Positions 32,787 through 40,811 of a stretch of 56,601 nt of DNA are shown here, one piece after another (position 1 is the first letter of the stretch; every line of letters begins with the position of its first letter). The notes beneath the pieces were generated by a model that saw only the letters and a list, made by a program, of their open reading frames with translations, was not told the origin of the DNA and did no database searches. A program made the translations under genes and the position numbers. Where the stretch lies: contig JAPLOM010000004.1 of NCBI GenBank assembly GCA_026400755.1, positions 66,688-123,288 on the forward strand, written 5' to 3'. Origin of the DNA: Alphaproteobacteria bacterium (GTDB taxonomy: Bacteria; Pseudomonadota; Alphaproteobacteria; CADEGL01).

Positions 32787-34463
32787 ATGGCACGGCCGAT
32801 GAATGGCGTGGCGGCGGCCCCTGCGGCGACCGGCCAAAGGCGGGGCAAGATCCTGTTCTGGCTGCGCGCCATCGCCGGGCATGCCGCGCTCGGCGGGATC
32901 TACCTCGCGGCCTATGTCGGGCTCGATTGGCTCAGCTTCTTCGAGGAGTTCCGCGGCCTCGACGTCACGCTGTGGAACCCCCAGCCCGCCCTGACCCTGA
33001 TCCTCATCATCCAGCGCGGCACGGCCTACACACCCTACGCGCCGGCCGCTCCGTTCCTGTCCGATTGGATCGTCCGCGACTTCCCGCTCAGCCTGGCCGG
33101 CACCCTGGCTTATGACGGGATCTTCGCCGTCGGCTATGTCGCCCTCGCGTTCCTCATGCGGCAGTTCCGCAGCATCACCGCCGATGACGCGCGCGTGCAG
33201 GACATGGTGTGGCTGGTCTCGACCATCGTGCTGGGTTGCCTGATCATATCGTCGGCATGCGCGGAGACGTTGGAGCTTCTCGGCATCATCAAGGAGCACC
33301 GCGTGCGCCAGATCATCGGCGCGTTCTGGATCGGCGACGCGTCTGGCATCCTGGCCTTCCTGCCGTTCTTCATCACCTGGCCCGACGCGCTGCGCACGTG
33401 GCGCCGGGGAACCTCGCGGCAACGGATCATCGATCTTTCGGTGTTTGCCTTCACCGTGGCCTTCGCGCTGTTCATCGTCTTCGGGATCGACGATGCGCGC
33501 AGCCCGGGCTTCTTCTATCTCCTCTTCATTCCCGTCTGCTGGGCCGCGGTGCGCCTGGGCGTGGGCGGCGCGGCGACGGCCTGCGTGACGGTCCAGCTTG
33601 TCCTCGTCCTGACGCTCGACCTGCTGGACTATCCGCCGCAGGAATTCCGCCCCTTCCAGGTCATGATGCTGGCGCTCACGGGCACGGGTCTCTTGATCGG
33701 CACGGTGATCACCCAACGCGGCCGCGCCGAGGCCGCGCTGCGCGCGCGAGAAGCCGAGCTGTCCCGTCTCGGCCGGGTGACGTCCCTGGGCGCCATGGGC
33801 TCGGCGCTGGCGCACCAGATCAGCCAGCCGATCGCCTCCGTCGCCACCTACGCCCATGCGGCGCAACGCATGGTGGCCGCCGAGGCGCCCGACCTTGGCC
33901 GCCTGAATGAGGTCCTGTCGAACATCGCGGGCGACGCGCGAAGAGCGGGCGAGATTTTGCGCCGCCTGCGCGACTTCATCGCCCATGGCGGACAGCAGAC
34001 CCAGTCGATCGACGTCACAGCACTGCTCCAGCGCAGCGTGCGAACCGCACGGGAAAGCGAAAGCGGCCACGTGCTCGACATCCGCCTCCGCGCTGCCTTG
34101 CTGCCGGCCGTCATGGGCGACGAGCTGCAATTGGAGCAGGTGTTCCTGAACCTCCTGCGCAATGCCATCGACGCCACCGCGCAGATTCCCGCCGGGCGAC
34201 GGCGCATCGCCATCGAGACCACCGCAACCGATGGAGCCGTCGAAATCGCGATCGAGGACAATGGCGCGGGTATCGCCGCGAACTTTGAACCCCTTTTGTT
34301 CGAGCCGTTCGAGACCACCAAGGCCACGGGCATGGGCTTGGGTCTGTCGATCAGCCGGCAAATCGTGGAGTCGCACGGCGGAAAGCTGTGGTATGAGCGG
34401 GGCGAAGGGGGCGGCGCGCGTTTCGTCGTCCGCCTGCCGTCCGTGAAGGGAGCATTGCCATGA
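32787..34463 (+). CDS. MASE1-type membrane sensor histidine kinase
   Basis: A 558-residue kinase. The first 310 residues contain about eight hydrophobic segments with MASE1-like features (RGTAYTPYAPA, FWIGDASGILAFLPF), so sensing is probably within the membrane. The transmitter follows: H-box LGAMGSALAHQISQPIASV with the phosphorylated H343, N-box NLLRNAIDA, G1 IEDNGAGI and G2 GMGLGLSISRQIVESHGG. The H-box type matches the FixL/DctB/TodS group. The final ATG overlaps the response-regulator start (ATGA at 34460), giving a coupled two-component pair. The signal is unknown. Confidence 0.9.
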   Translation: MARPMNGVAAAPAATGQRRGKILFWLRAIAGHAALGGIYLAAYVGLDWLSFFEEFRGLDVTLWNPQPALTLILIIQRGTAYTPYAPAAPFLSDWIVRDFPLSLAGTLAYDGIFAVGYVALAFLMRQFRSITADDARVQDMVWLVSTIVLGCLIISSACAETLELLGIIKEHRVRQIIGAFWIGDASGILAFLPFFITWPDALRTWRRGTSRQRIIDLSVFAFTVAFALFIVFGIDDARSPGFFYLLFIPVCWAAVRLGVGGAATACVTVQLVLVLTLDLLDYPPQEFRPFQVMMLALTGTGLLIGTVITQRGRAEAALRAREAELSRLGRVTSLGAMGSALAHQISQPIASVATYAHAAQRMVAAEAPDLGRLNEVLSNIAGDARRAGEILRRLRDFIAHGGQQTQSIDVTALLQRSVRTARESESGHVLDIRLRAALLPAVMGDELQLEQVFLNLLRNAIDATAQIPAGRRRIAIETTATDGAVEIAIEDNGAGIAANFEPLLFEPFETTKATGMGLGLSISRQIVESHGGKLWYERGEGGGARFVVRLPSVKGALP

Positions 34464-35077
34464 ACCGGGATTCGACCGTCTACATCGTCGAGGACGATCA
34501 CTCCATGCGGGGCGCCCTGGCCCTGCTGCTGGAAGGCGAAGGTTACCGCACCGAGCAATACGGCTCGGCCGAGGAGTTCTTGTCGGCCGCCGACGAGCCG
34601 CGCACGGGCTGCGCCCTGGTCGACGTGCGGCTTCCCGGCAAAAGCGGCCTGGATCTTTTGCGCACGCTGACCGAGAAGGCGGCACCCGTTCAGGTCGTGA
34701 TGATCAGCGGCCACGGCGACATTCCCATGGCCGTATCGGCCATGCGCGCGGGCGCCCTGCATTTCATCGAAAAACCGTTCGAGCCGGCGGCGCTGGTGGG
34801 GATCGTCTCCGAGGCCGTGCGGCTGGCCGAAAGCCGGCCACAGAACACCGATTCAATCGAATCCCTGCGCACGCGTTTCCATACGCTGACCCCGCGCGAG
34901 CACGAAATCCTGCGCCATGTGGCCCAGGGCCTGTCCAGCAAGCAGATCGCGGCGGAGCTTCGCATCAGCCCGCGCACGGTCGACAATCACCGCGCCAGCA
35001 TCATGGACAAGATGAAGGCCACGAACCTGTCGATCCTGATCCGCATGACGATGCTGCTGGGCGGCGACCGGCCCTAG
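34460..35077 (+). CDS. FixJ-type response regulator
   Basis: A 205-residue regulator. The receiver domain (1-120) has acidic pocket E11/D12/D13, phospho-acceptor D55 in VDVRLPGKSG and conserved K105 in EKPFEP. A LuxR/FixJ helix-turn-helix follows at about 140-200 (LTPREHEILRHVAQGLSSKQIAAEL, then SPRTVDNHRASIM; a usual 'T-PRE' linker). It is the cognate partner of the kinase with which it overlaps by four bases. Its targets are not evident. The stop shares a CTAG palindrome with the stop of the convergent gene. Confidence 0.93.
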   Translation: MNRDSTVYIVEDDHSMRGALALLLEGEGYRTEQYGSAEEFLSAADEPRTGCALVDVRLPGKSGLDLLRTLTEKAAPVQVVMISGHGDIPMAVSAMRAGALHFIEKPFEPAALVGIVSEAVRLAESRPQNTDSIESLRTRFHTLTPREHEILRHVAQGLSSKQIAAELRISPRTVDNHRASIMDKMKATNLSILIRMTMLLGGDRP

Positions 35078-35832
35078 CCGCGATGGCGGATGAAGGGGCT
35101 GTGCGAGGGTGATTCGGGCTTCAGTCGCCCGCCCTGATCGAATTCCTCGATCGCGTTGAAGCGTAGGGGCTTAAGGCCGTCCAGGCCGCGCAAGGTCGTG
35201 GCCAGGCGCTCCTTATGTCCATCGAGGCGCGCCGCGATGGCCTCGGGGCTGGAATATTTCAATCCGCCCTCGACGCCGCAGGCGACGAAGGGCGGCAGCA
35301 CGTCGAAGCCGATGTAATAGAGCGTGTAGTGCATCGGCCACAGCAAGAGGTCCGCGTCGGCGTTGCGTCCGTCCGGCCCATGGGTGGTTTCAGGCGCGCC
35401 GGTCGTGATCGACAGCATGGCCTTCTTGCCCTTCCACGGCCCATGGTTGTAACGCTGGGTCGAGGTGTAGAGGCCGTAGACGAAGACGCGGTCGATCCAG
35501 CCCTTCAGGATCGCGGGCGAGCCGAACCACCACATCGGATACTGGATAAAGACGAAATCGGCCGCCACGACCTTGTCGATCTCGGCCTGCACCGCGGGCG
35601 ACAACGCCTTGTCGTTCCACGCCGCGCGCTGCTCGGCCTGGGTATCGAACCACGACGCATCCACCCGCTTCGGATAATGGCGCGGCCCTTCGACCGGATC
35701 GAAACCCATGGCGTAGAGGTCGGACACGTCGACCGTGTAGCCGGCTTTCGAGAGGGTCTCGACGGCCACGTCATTCATCTGACTGTTGAAGGACTTTTTC
35801 TCCGGGTGAGCGAGGACGGCAAGCGCGCGCAT
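35074..35832 (-). CDS. NAD(P)H dehydrogenase (quinone)/flavodoxin-like NQO family protein
   Basis: A 252-residue flavoprotein of the NQO1/KefF-like fold. The start MRALAVLAHPEKKSFN and later segments DFVFIQYPMWWFGSPAILKGWIDRVF, then KKAMLSITTGAP, are hallmark FMN/FAD-binding loops. Such enzymes reduce quinones or other electrophiles by two electrons using NAD(P)H. I use the ATG at 35832, where the family begins and an AAAGGA site is upstream; the frame to 35970 is open by chance. It is convergent with the response regulator and divergent from the dienelactone hydrolase gene. Confidence 0.92.
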   Translation of the reverse strand: MRALAVLAHPEKKSFNSQMNDVAVETLSKAGYTVDVSDLYAMGFDPVEGPRHYPKRVDASWFDTQAEQRAAWNDKALSPAVQAEIDKVVAADFVFIQYPMWWFGSPAILKGWIDRVFVYGLYTSTQRYNHGPWKGKKAMLSITTGAPETTHGPDGRNADADLLLWPMHYTLYYIGFDVLPPFVACGVEGGLKYSSPEAIAARLDGHKERLATTLRGLDGLKPLRFNAIEEFDQGGRLKPESPSHSPFIRHRG

Positions 35833-35923
35833 CGGGCGATATCCTTTCGGCTGCGGGACTTCGGGACGGCGAAGGGGATAAGCTGGTGGGCGGATCGAGG
35901 GTAAGGATAGGGCGGAGGCGGGA

Positions 35924-36595
35924 ATGGGCAAGACCACGAGTTTCGACCGGCTGGACGGCGCGAAGGCCACTGGCTACTTGGCCGAGACACGCGATCCGAA
36001 GGCGCCCGGCATCGTGGTCATCCAGGAATGGTGGGGCGTGTCCGGCCAGATCACGGGCATCTGCGACAAGCTTGCCGCCGCCGGCTATCACGCGCTGGCG
36101 CCCGATCTCTACGAAGGAACCGTCGTGCCCTACCACGACTCCAAGGCCGCCGAGCGCACCATGAACGCATTGGATTTCCGCTCGTCCACCGATCAGGTGG
36201 TGCGCGGCGCGGCGCTGACCTTGAAGCGCAACGGCGGCAAGGTCGGACTGACCGGCTATTGCCTGGGCGGCATCGTCGCGGCGCTGGGCGCGATCCGCAT
36301 CGCGGATTTCGACGCCTCAGTCTGCTTCTACGGATTGCCCTCGCCGGAACTGGCGAACCCGCGCGATCTGAAAGTGCCGTTTCAGGGACATTTCGCGCGG
36401 AAGGACGAATGGTGTACGCCCGAGGCGGTGGATGCGTTCGAGAAAGGCCTTACCGGCGTCAAGTTGCCGCATGAGATCCACCGCTACGACGCCCAGCACG
36501 GCTTTATGAACGAGGAGCGGCCCCATTTCGATCCGGCGGCCGCCAAGCTGGCCTGGGAACGCAGCCTCGCTTTCTGGCGGATGTATCTCGGCTAA
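35924..36595 (+). CDS. Dienelactone hydrolase family protein
   Basis: A 223-residue alpha/beta hydrolase. The triad matches the classic dienelactone hydrolase arrangement: C113 in GYCLGG, D161 (ARKDEW) and H192 (AQHGF), with E35 (QEWWG) as the supporting glutamate. These enzymes hydrolyse cyclic lactones such as those from ortho-cleavage of chlorocatechols, and many paralogues have other ester or lactone substrates. A GGAGGCGGGA site precedes the ATG. Divergent from the quinone reductase gene, with 91 bases between. Confidence 0.92.
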   Translation: MGKTTSFDRLDGAKATGYLAETRDPKAPGIVVIQEWWGVSGQITGICDKLAAAGYHALAPDLYEGTVVPYHDSKAAERTMNALDFRSSTDQVVRGAALTLKRNGGKVGLTGYCLGGIVAALGAIRIADFDASVCFYGLPSPELANPRDLKVPFQGHFARKDEWCTPEAVDAFEKGLTGVKLPHEIHRYDAQHGFMNEERPHFDPAAAKLAWERSLAFWRMYLG

Positions 36596-36730
36596 CGCGG
36601 ATCACCGGCCGGCCACACGGATGGCGCGCCAGCGCCTTAATTTCGTCTCAAAACCCGATCTAAATCGCAGTTTCGGGCATCGCGTCCGGCGGCGCCTTGC
36701 GCCGTGTTCATGGGCTATCAGGGAGATTGT

Positions 36731-37207
36731 ATGTCGCTCGCCAAACTCGGCATCGCCGTTGTCTGCGTCGCCATGCTCGGTGCCTGCGCGCAACAGGACA
36801 GTGGCGGGATCGGCACCAAGACCGCGGTCGGCGCGGCCGGCGGCGCCGCGGGCGGCGGCTTGATCGCGGCGGCAGCCGGCGGTGGTGCGCCTGCCATCGC
36901 GGCGGGCGTGATCGTGGGTGGCCTTCTGGGCGGCGCGGCGGGCAACATGCTGGATGACCAGGACAAACGCACCGCGCAGCAAACGACGCAGAACTCGCTG
37001 GAATCCACGCCCACGGGGCAAGCCAGTACGTGGAAGAATCCAGACAACGGCAATAGCGGCACGGTCACGCCCACACGCACCTACACCAACGCGCAAGGCC
37101 AAAACTGCCGTGAGTTCCAGCAGACCATCTCTGTCGGCGGCAAGATTGAACAGGGTTATGGCACGGCCTGCCGTGACGCCAACGGCAATTGGCGCATCGT
37201 CAGCTAG
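36731..37207 (+). CDS. Glycine-zipper surface-antigen-like lipoprotein
   Basis: A 158-residue protein from the ATG at 36731, preceded by GGGAG. A lipoprotein signal ends in AMLGAC, then a Gly/Ala-rich double helix segment (about residues 25-75, with GGAAGGG and GGLLGGAAG repeats) forms a glycine-zipper 2TM-type domain, and a small C-terminal domain (TYTNAQGQNCREFQQTI then GKIEQGYGTACR) resembles the 17-kDa surface antigen family, with two cysteines that may pair. It likely sits in the outer membrane or periplasm; role unknown. Confidence 0.82.
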   Translation: MSLAKLGIAVVCVAMLGACAQQDSGGIGTKTAVGAAGGAAGGGLIAAAAGGGAPAIAAGVIVGGLLGGAAGNMLDDQDKRTAQQTTQNSLESTPTGQASTWKNPDNGNSGTVTPTRTYTNAQGQNCREFQQTISVGGKIEQGYGTACRDANGNWRIVS

Positions 37208-37276
37208 TTCCGCGCCCACGCTCGGCCACACAGCCGGGGCTTAGAAACGCGCACCAACCCACAAGGGGGCATCGAC

Positions 37277-37900
37277 ATGCTCAGACGAACGATTTTGATG
37301 GGCTTTGCCGCCGCCGCCATGGTGGCCGCGGTGCCCGCCCGCGCGGATACGGCGGACGATGGCGCCAAGCAATTCGTGAAGGGCATCTCCGATCGCGCCC
37401 TCGCGGCGCTGAAGGACAACGCGCCCAAGGCCCAGCGCGACGAAACGTTCCGCGCCATTCTGCATGACGGCTTCGCCACGCAAGCCATCGCGACCTTCTG
37501 CCTGGGCAGCTATTGGCAGAAGGCGTCCGAAACCCAGCGCCAGGAATACCAGAAGCTATTCGAGGATCTGATTGTCCAGTCTTATTCCCAGCGCTTGCCC
37601 AGCGTCTATAACGGCCAGGAGCTGGTCTTCGGCGCCACCCGTCCGGACGGCAAGACGGGCACCTGGGTGTCCAGCCGCTTCAACGCGGCGTCGAACGTCC
37701 CCTCGGAAGAGGTGTTATGGCGTGTCCGCCGGACAGAAAGCGATCAGTACCGCGTGGTCGACGTGGTGTTCGCCAGTGTCAGCCTGGTGGTGACCCAGCG
37801 CGACGACTTCGTCAGCATCCTGCAGCGCAACGGCGGCAACATGGACGAGTTCCTGACCACCCTGCGCGACAAGGTCGCCAAGCTGCAATCCGCGGCGTAG
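37277..37900 (+). CDS. MlaC/Ttg2D family phospholipid-binding periplasmic protein
   Basis: A 207-residue protein with a signal peptide cleaved near ARA-D (residues 22-24). The mature fold matches MlaC, the periplasmic shuttle that carries phospholipids between the outer-membrane MlaA complex and the inner-membrane MlaFEDB transporter: FRAILHDGFATQAIATFCLGSYW, YQKLFEDLIVQSYSQRL and VVDVVFASVSLVVTQRDDFVSIL. The other mla genes are not in the window, so this may be a lone copy or one serving hopanoid/lipid transport. A CAAGGGGGC site precedes the ATG. Confidence 0.88.
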   Translation: MLRRTILMGFAAAAMVAAVPARADTADDGAKQFVKGISDRALAALKDNAPKAQRDETFRAILHDGFATQAIATFCLGSYWQKASETQRQEYQKLFEDLIVQSYSQRLPSVYNGQELVFGATRPDGKTGTWVSSRFNAASNVPSEEVLWRVRRTESDQYRVVDVVFASVSLVVTQRDDFVSILQRNGGNMDEFLTTLRDKVAKLQSAA

Positions 37901-37958
37901 GGGCTGTTCGCGAAGCCTCTTGATCCTTGGCACCCATCCGCGTTGGATAAGGCGCGCG

Positions 37959-37994
37959 CGGGGATCCGCCCCGTGACGCGTCAGTCCGGGGCGG
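37959..37994 (+). promoter_or_regulatory. Mutually exclusive hairpins covering the ribosome-binding region of the DadA-like gene
   Basis: CCCCG at 37969-37973 can pair either with CGGGG at 37959-37963 (5-base loop) or, as part of an 8-bp stem 37966-37973, with 37987-37994, whose arm covers the region just before the ATG at 37998. The loop of the second hairpin holds a perfect palindrome, TGACGCGTCA (37974-37983). This could modulate translation or terminate the upstream transcript, though GC-rich chance pairing is possible. Confidence 0.4.
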
Positions 37995-37997
37995 CTC

Positions 37998-39251
37998 ATG
38001 AACGGCGGTGCAATCCGTAAAGTGACGGTGATCGGCGCCGGCGTGGTCGGCCTGGCAACCGCCGTGTCGCTGCGCCGCGACGGGCACGAGGTCACGGTCA
38101 TCGACCGCCTGCCGCCCGGCGAGGCCTGTTCGTTCGGCAATTCGGGCGCCATGCCGCGCAACCACGCGGTGCCCATGTCGACGCCCGGCATCCTGCGCAA
38201 GGTGCCCGGTTATCTGCTCGATCCCCTTGGCCCCCTGGCCTTCCGCTGGCGTCATCTGCCCGCGTTGGCGCCCTGGCTCGTCACCTTCCTGCGCTCCAGC
38301 ACGCCCGAGCGCTTCGACCACATTCTGACCACGCTGACAAAGCTGATGCAGCAGAGCCACGCCGATTGGAGCGTGCTGCTGAAAGACGCCGGCATGACGG
38401 ACCGGGTGCGCGAGAACGGCGCGCTCTCGATCTATCGCAGCGCCGAGGCGCGCGAAGCCGCGTGGCCCCTATGGCGGATGTTGATCGAACGTGGTGCTAA
38501 GCTCGAACGGTTGGACGAAGACGCGCTGCGCGCGATCGAACCCGGCCTGCCCGCGGGCTATCGCTGCGCCGTGCTGGAACATGACTACCGGCACGCAACG
38601 GATTCCCACCGCATTCCGACCGGCCTGGCCGAATACTTCCTGCGGTTGGGCGGGGTGATCCGGCGCGAGACGGTGAGCGAGATCGAGATCGGCCCCACCG
38701 GCCCCAGCACCTTGCGCACCAATCAGGGCGAGCATCCGCTCGACCTTCTGGTCGTGGCCGCGGGCGCCTGGTCCGGGCCGTTCGCCGCGCGCCTCGGCCA
38801 CAAAGTGCCGCTCGAAGCCGCGCGCGGCTACCACGTCACCTTTCTCGACCCCGGCGTGACAATGCCGAGCCACGTCCTATTCGTCAGCGACATGCGCCTG
38901 TCGCTGACACCGATGGAACGGGGCTTACGCGTCGGCGGCAACGTGGAGTTCGCAGGGCTCGGCGCGCCGCCCGATTTCCGCCGACCTGCGCGCCAGATCG
39001 AAAACGTGCGCCGCCTGTTCCCGCATATGCGCCCGGAGCCGCATACGAAATGGTCCGGCGACCGGCCGATGATGCCGGATTCGCTGCCCGTGATCGGCCG
39101 CAGCCCGATCCATCGCAACGTGCTCTATGCCTTCGGGCACGGTCAGTACGGATTGGCGTTGGCCGCCGCGACGGGACGGCTGGTGGCAGAGTTGGCGGCG
39201 GAACGTCCGCCGGTTGTGGATCTGTCGCCGTTCCGGATCGACCGCTTCTGA
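37998..39251 (+). CDS. FAD-dependent D-amino acid dehydrogenase/oxidase family protein (DadA-like)
   Basis: A 417-residue DAO-superfamily flavoprotein. The dinucleotide fold VTVIGAGVVGLATAVSLRRDGHEVTVID starts at residue 9, EACSFGNSGA follows as in DadA, and the C-terminal FAD segment GHGQYGLALAAATGRLVAEL is intact; W-G-RP-like SGDRPMMPDSLPVIG is the substrate-side signature. Members deaminate D-amino acids, sarcosine or related amines at the membrane or in the cytosol. Starting context suggests folding of the leader over the start site. Convergent with the SDR gene immediately downstream, ends abutting. Confidence 0.9.
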   Translation: MNGGAIRKVTVIGAGVVGLATAVSLRRDGHEVTVIDRLPPGEACSFGNSGAMPRNHAVPMSTPGILRKVPGYLLDPLGPLAFRWRHLPALAPWLVTFLRSSTPERFDHILTTLTKLMQQSHADWSVLLKDAGMTDRVRENGALSIYRSAEAREAAWPLWRMLIERGAKLERLDEDALRAIEPGLPAGYRCAVLEHDYRHATDSHRIPTGLAEYFLRLGGVIRRETVSEIEIGPTGPSTLRTNQGEHPLDLLVVAAGAWSGPFAARLGHKVPLEAARGYHVTFLDPGVTMPSHVLFVSDMRLSLTPMERGLRVGGNVEFAGLGAPPDFRRPARQIENVRRLFPHMRPEPHTKWSGDRPMMPDSLPVIGRSPIHRNVLYAFGHGQYGLALAAATGRLVAELAAERPPVVDLSPFRIDRF

Positions 39252-39989
39252 TCAGGTGAAGCGGTAGCCGCCGTCGATGTCGAGGGTGGTGCCGGTCGCG
39301 AAGCCGTTCTCCATCAGGAACAACATGCCTTCCGCGATCTCCTGGGCTTCGCCCAGACGCTTCACCGGCTGTGCCTGCGCGATCTTGTCCCACATCGCAC
39401 GCCGCTCCGGCGGGATATGGTCGGTGCCCGGAGTCTGGATGAAGCCCGGCGCAATCACGTTGACGCGGATAGGCGCCAGTTCGATGGCCAGAATGCGTGC
39501 CAGCGATTCGATAGCGCCCGCCGCGGCGCAACTGGCCGAATAGCGCGGGATTGTCTTGCGCGGCTGGCTGCTGGACATGAAGACGATCGAGCCTTCCTTG
39601 CTCATGTGCGGCGCGCCATAGCGGGCGGCCCAGCACTGGCTCCAGAAACGGTTGCGGAAGACGGCGTCGAAGGTGGCCGGCTCCATGTCGAGGAACAGGC
39701 CGAGCTTGGACGACAGCGATTTGTCAGGTGCCGAGGGCACCAGAACCGTCAGATGGTCGAACTGCCCGGCGCGCGAAAAGAAGGCCTTGATGCCCGCTTC
39801 CGTGGTGGCGTCGACCTGGTAGGTCTCGACCTTCCCGCCGATCTCATCGGCCGCGGTCTTCAACCGCTCCAGCGTCCGGCCCCCGATGACGACCTTGGCG
39901 CCGCGCTTGGACGCCTCCTTCGCGGTCTGCAGGCCGATGCCCGCGCTGCCGCCGATGATGACGATACGCTTGTCCTTGAGCGAAGACAT
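39252..39989 (-). CDS. Atypical SDR family protein lacking the catalytic lysine
   Basis: A 245-residue short-chain dehydrogenase fold with an intact cofactor loop GGSAGIG (13-19) and DATTEAG acidic region, but the active-site YxxxK reads Y150-SAS-C154, so the lysine that lowers the tyrosine pKa is a cysteine. Serine is retained (MSSSQ near 139-142). NVIAPGFIQTPG and the C-terminal GTTLDIDGGYRF are standard. It may be a non-catalytic or altered-mechanism member, related to SDR subgroups that keep the fold with AAVN-type replacements. It is the last gene of the RidA/ABC operon, seven bases beyond the ATPase gene. Confidence 0.85.
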   Translation of the reverse strand: MSSLKDKRIVIIGGSAGIGLQTAKEASKRGAKVVIGGRTLERLKTAADEIGGKVETYQVDATTEAGIKAFFSRAGQFDHLTVLVPSAPDKSLSSKLGLFLDMEPATFDAVFRNRFWSQCWAARYGAPHMSKEGSIVFMSSSQPRKTIPRYSASCAAAGAIESLARILAIELAPIRVNVIAPGFIQTPGTDHIPPERRAMWDKIAQAQPVKRLGEAQEIAEGMLFLMENGFATGTTLDIDGGYRFT

Positions 39990-39996
39990 GGAAACC

Positions 39997-40803
39997 TCAG
40001 CGTTGAATGCGCTCCATGAGCGCGATTTGCTGCAACACCTCTTCCTGCACGCTGTCCCAGATCTGGCTCTTGAGTTCCAGATAGCGGGGCGTGAGCTGCG
40101 CCGAGGCGCTGCGCGGCTTGGGCAGATCGTTTTCCAGGATCGCCTTCACCCGTCCGGGGCGGGAAGAAAACACGGTAATACGATCCGAAAGGATCAAGGC
40201 TTCGTCGATGCTGTGGGTGACGAAGATGACCGTCTTCCGGGTCTTGGCCACGATGTCGACCAACTGGTCCTGCAGAAGCTGGCGCGTCATGGCGTCAACC
40301 GCCGCGAACGGCTCGTCCATCAGAAGAATTTCGGGGTCGTTGGCCAAGGAGCGCGCGAGCGCCGCGCGCTGGCGCATGCCGCCGGACAGCTCGGCCGGAT
40401 AGGCCTTCTCGAAACCCTCCAGCCCCACCAGCTTGATGAACTTGGCCGCCGTCTCGCGCCGCGTGGTCTTGTCGACGCCTTTCATCTTCAAGCCGAACTC
40501 GACGTTGCTCTGCACCGTCTTCCACGGGAACAATGCGTATTCCTGGAAGATCATGCCGCAGCGTGTGTCGATGCCGGTGATGGGCTGGTCGCGTAACAGG
40601 ACCCTGCCCTCCGTCGGCTTCAGGAAGCCCGCAATGATATTCAACAACGTCGACTTGCCGCAGCCGGAGCTGCCGACGATGCACAGGATTTCGCCTTCGC
40701 GCACGTCGAGCGAGAGGTCGCCGAGAGCGCGCACCACTTCGACGCCGCGGGCGTACTCCATGCTGACGTTTTCGGCGCGGATGATGGGCCGGTCTGACGC
40801 CAC
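39997..40803 (-). CDS. Nitrate/sulfonate/taurine-type ABC transporter ATPase (SsuB/TauB family)
   Basis: A 268-residue nucleotide-binding subunit. Walker A GSSGCGKST is at 44-52, Q-loop FQEYALFPW at 86-94, signature LSGGM at 139-143 and Walker B LLMDEP at 160-165. I use the GTG at 40803, which has an AGGAG site and lies eight bases past the permease stop; the frame extending to 41238 is a shadow of the permease gene. It energises the import system made by the two permeases and the binding protein of the same operon. Confidence 0.94.
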   Translation of the reverse strand: MASDRPIIRAENVSMEYARGVEVVRALGDLSLDVREGEILCIVGSSGCGKSTLLNIIAGFLKPTEGRVLLRDQPITGIDTRCGMIFQEYALFPWKTVQSNVEFGLKMKGVDKTTRRETAAKFIKLVGLEGFEKAYPAELSGGMRQRAALARSLANDPEILLMDEPFAAVDAMTRQLLQDQLVDIVAKTRKTVIFVTHSIDEALILSDRITVFSSRPGRVKAILENDLPKPRSASAQLTPRYLELKSQIWDSVQEEVLQQIALMERIQR

Positions 40804-40811
40804 GGGAACTC

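Noticed and set aside
32580-34685. A 701-codon minus-strand frame through the histidine kinase
   Set aside because: Antisense shadow; the plus-strand kinase has all its motifs in order.
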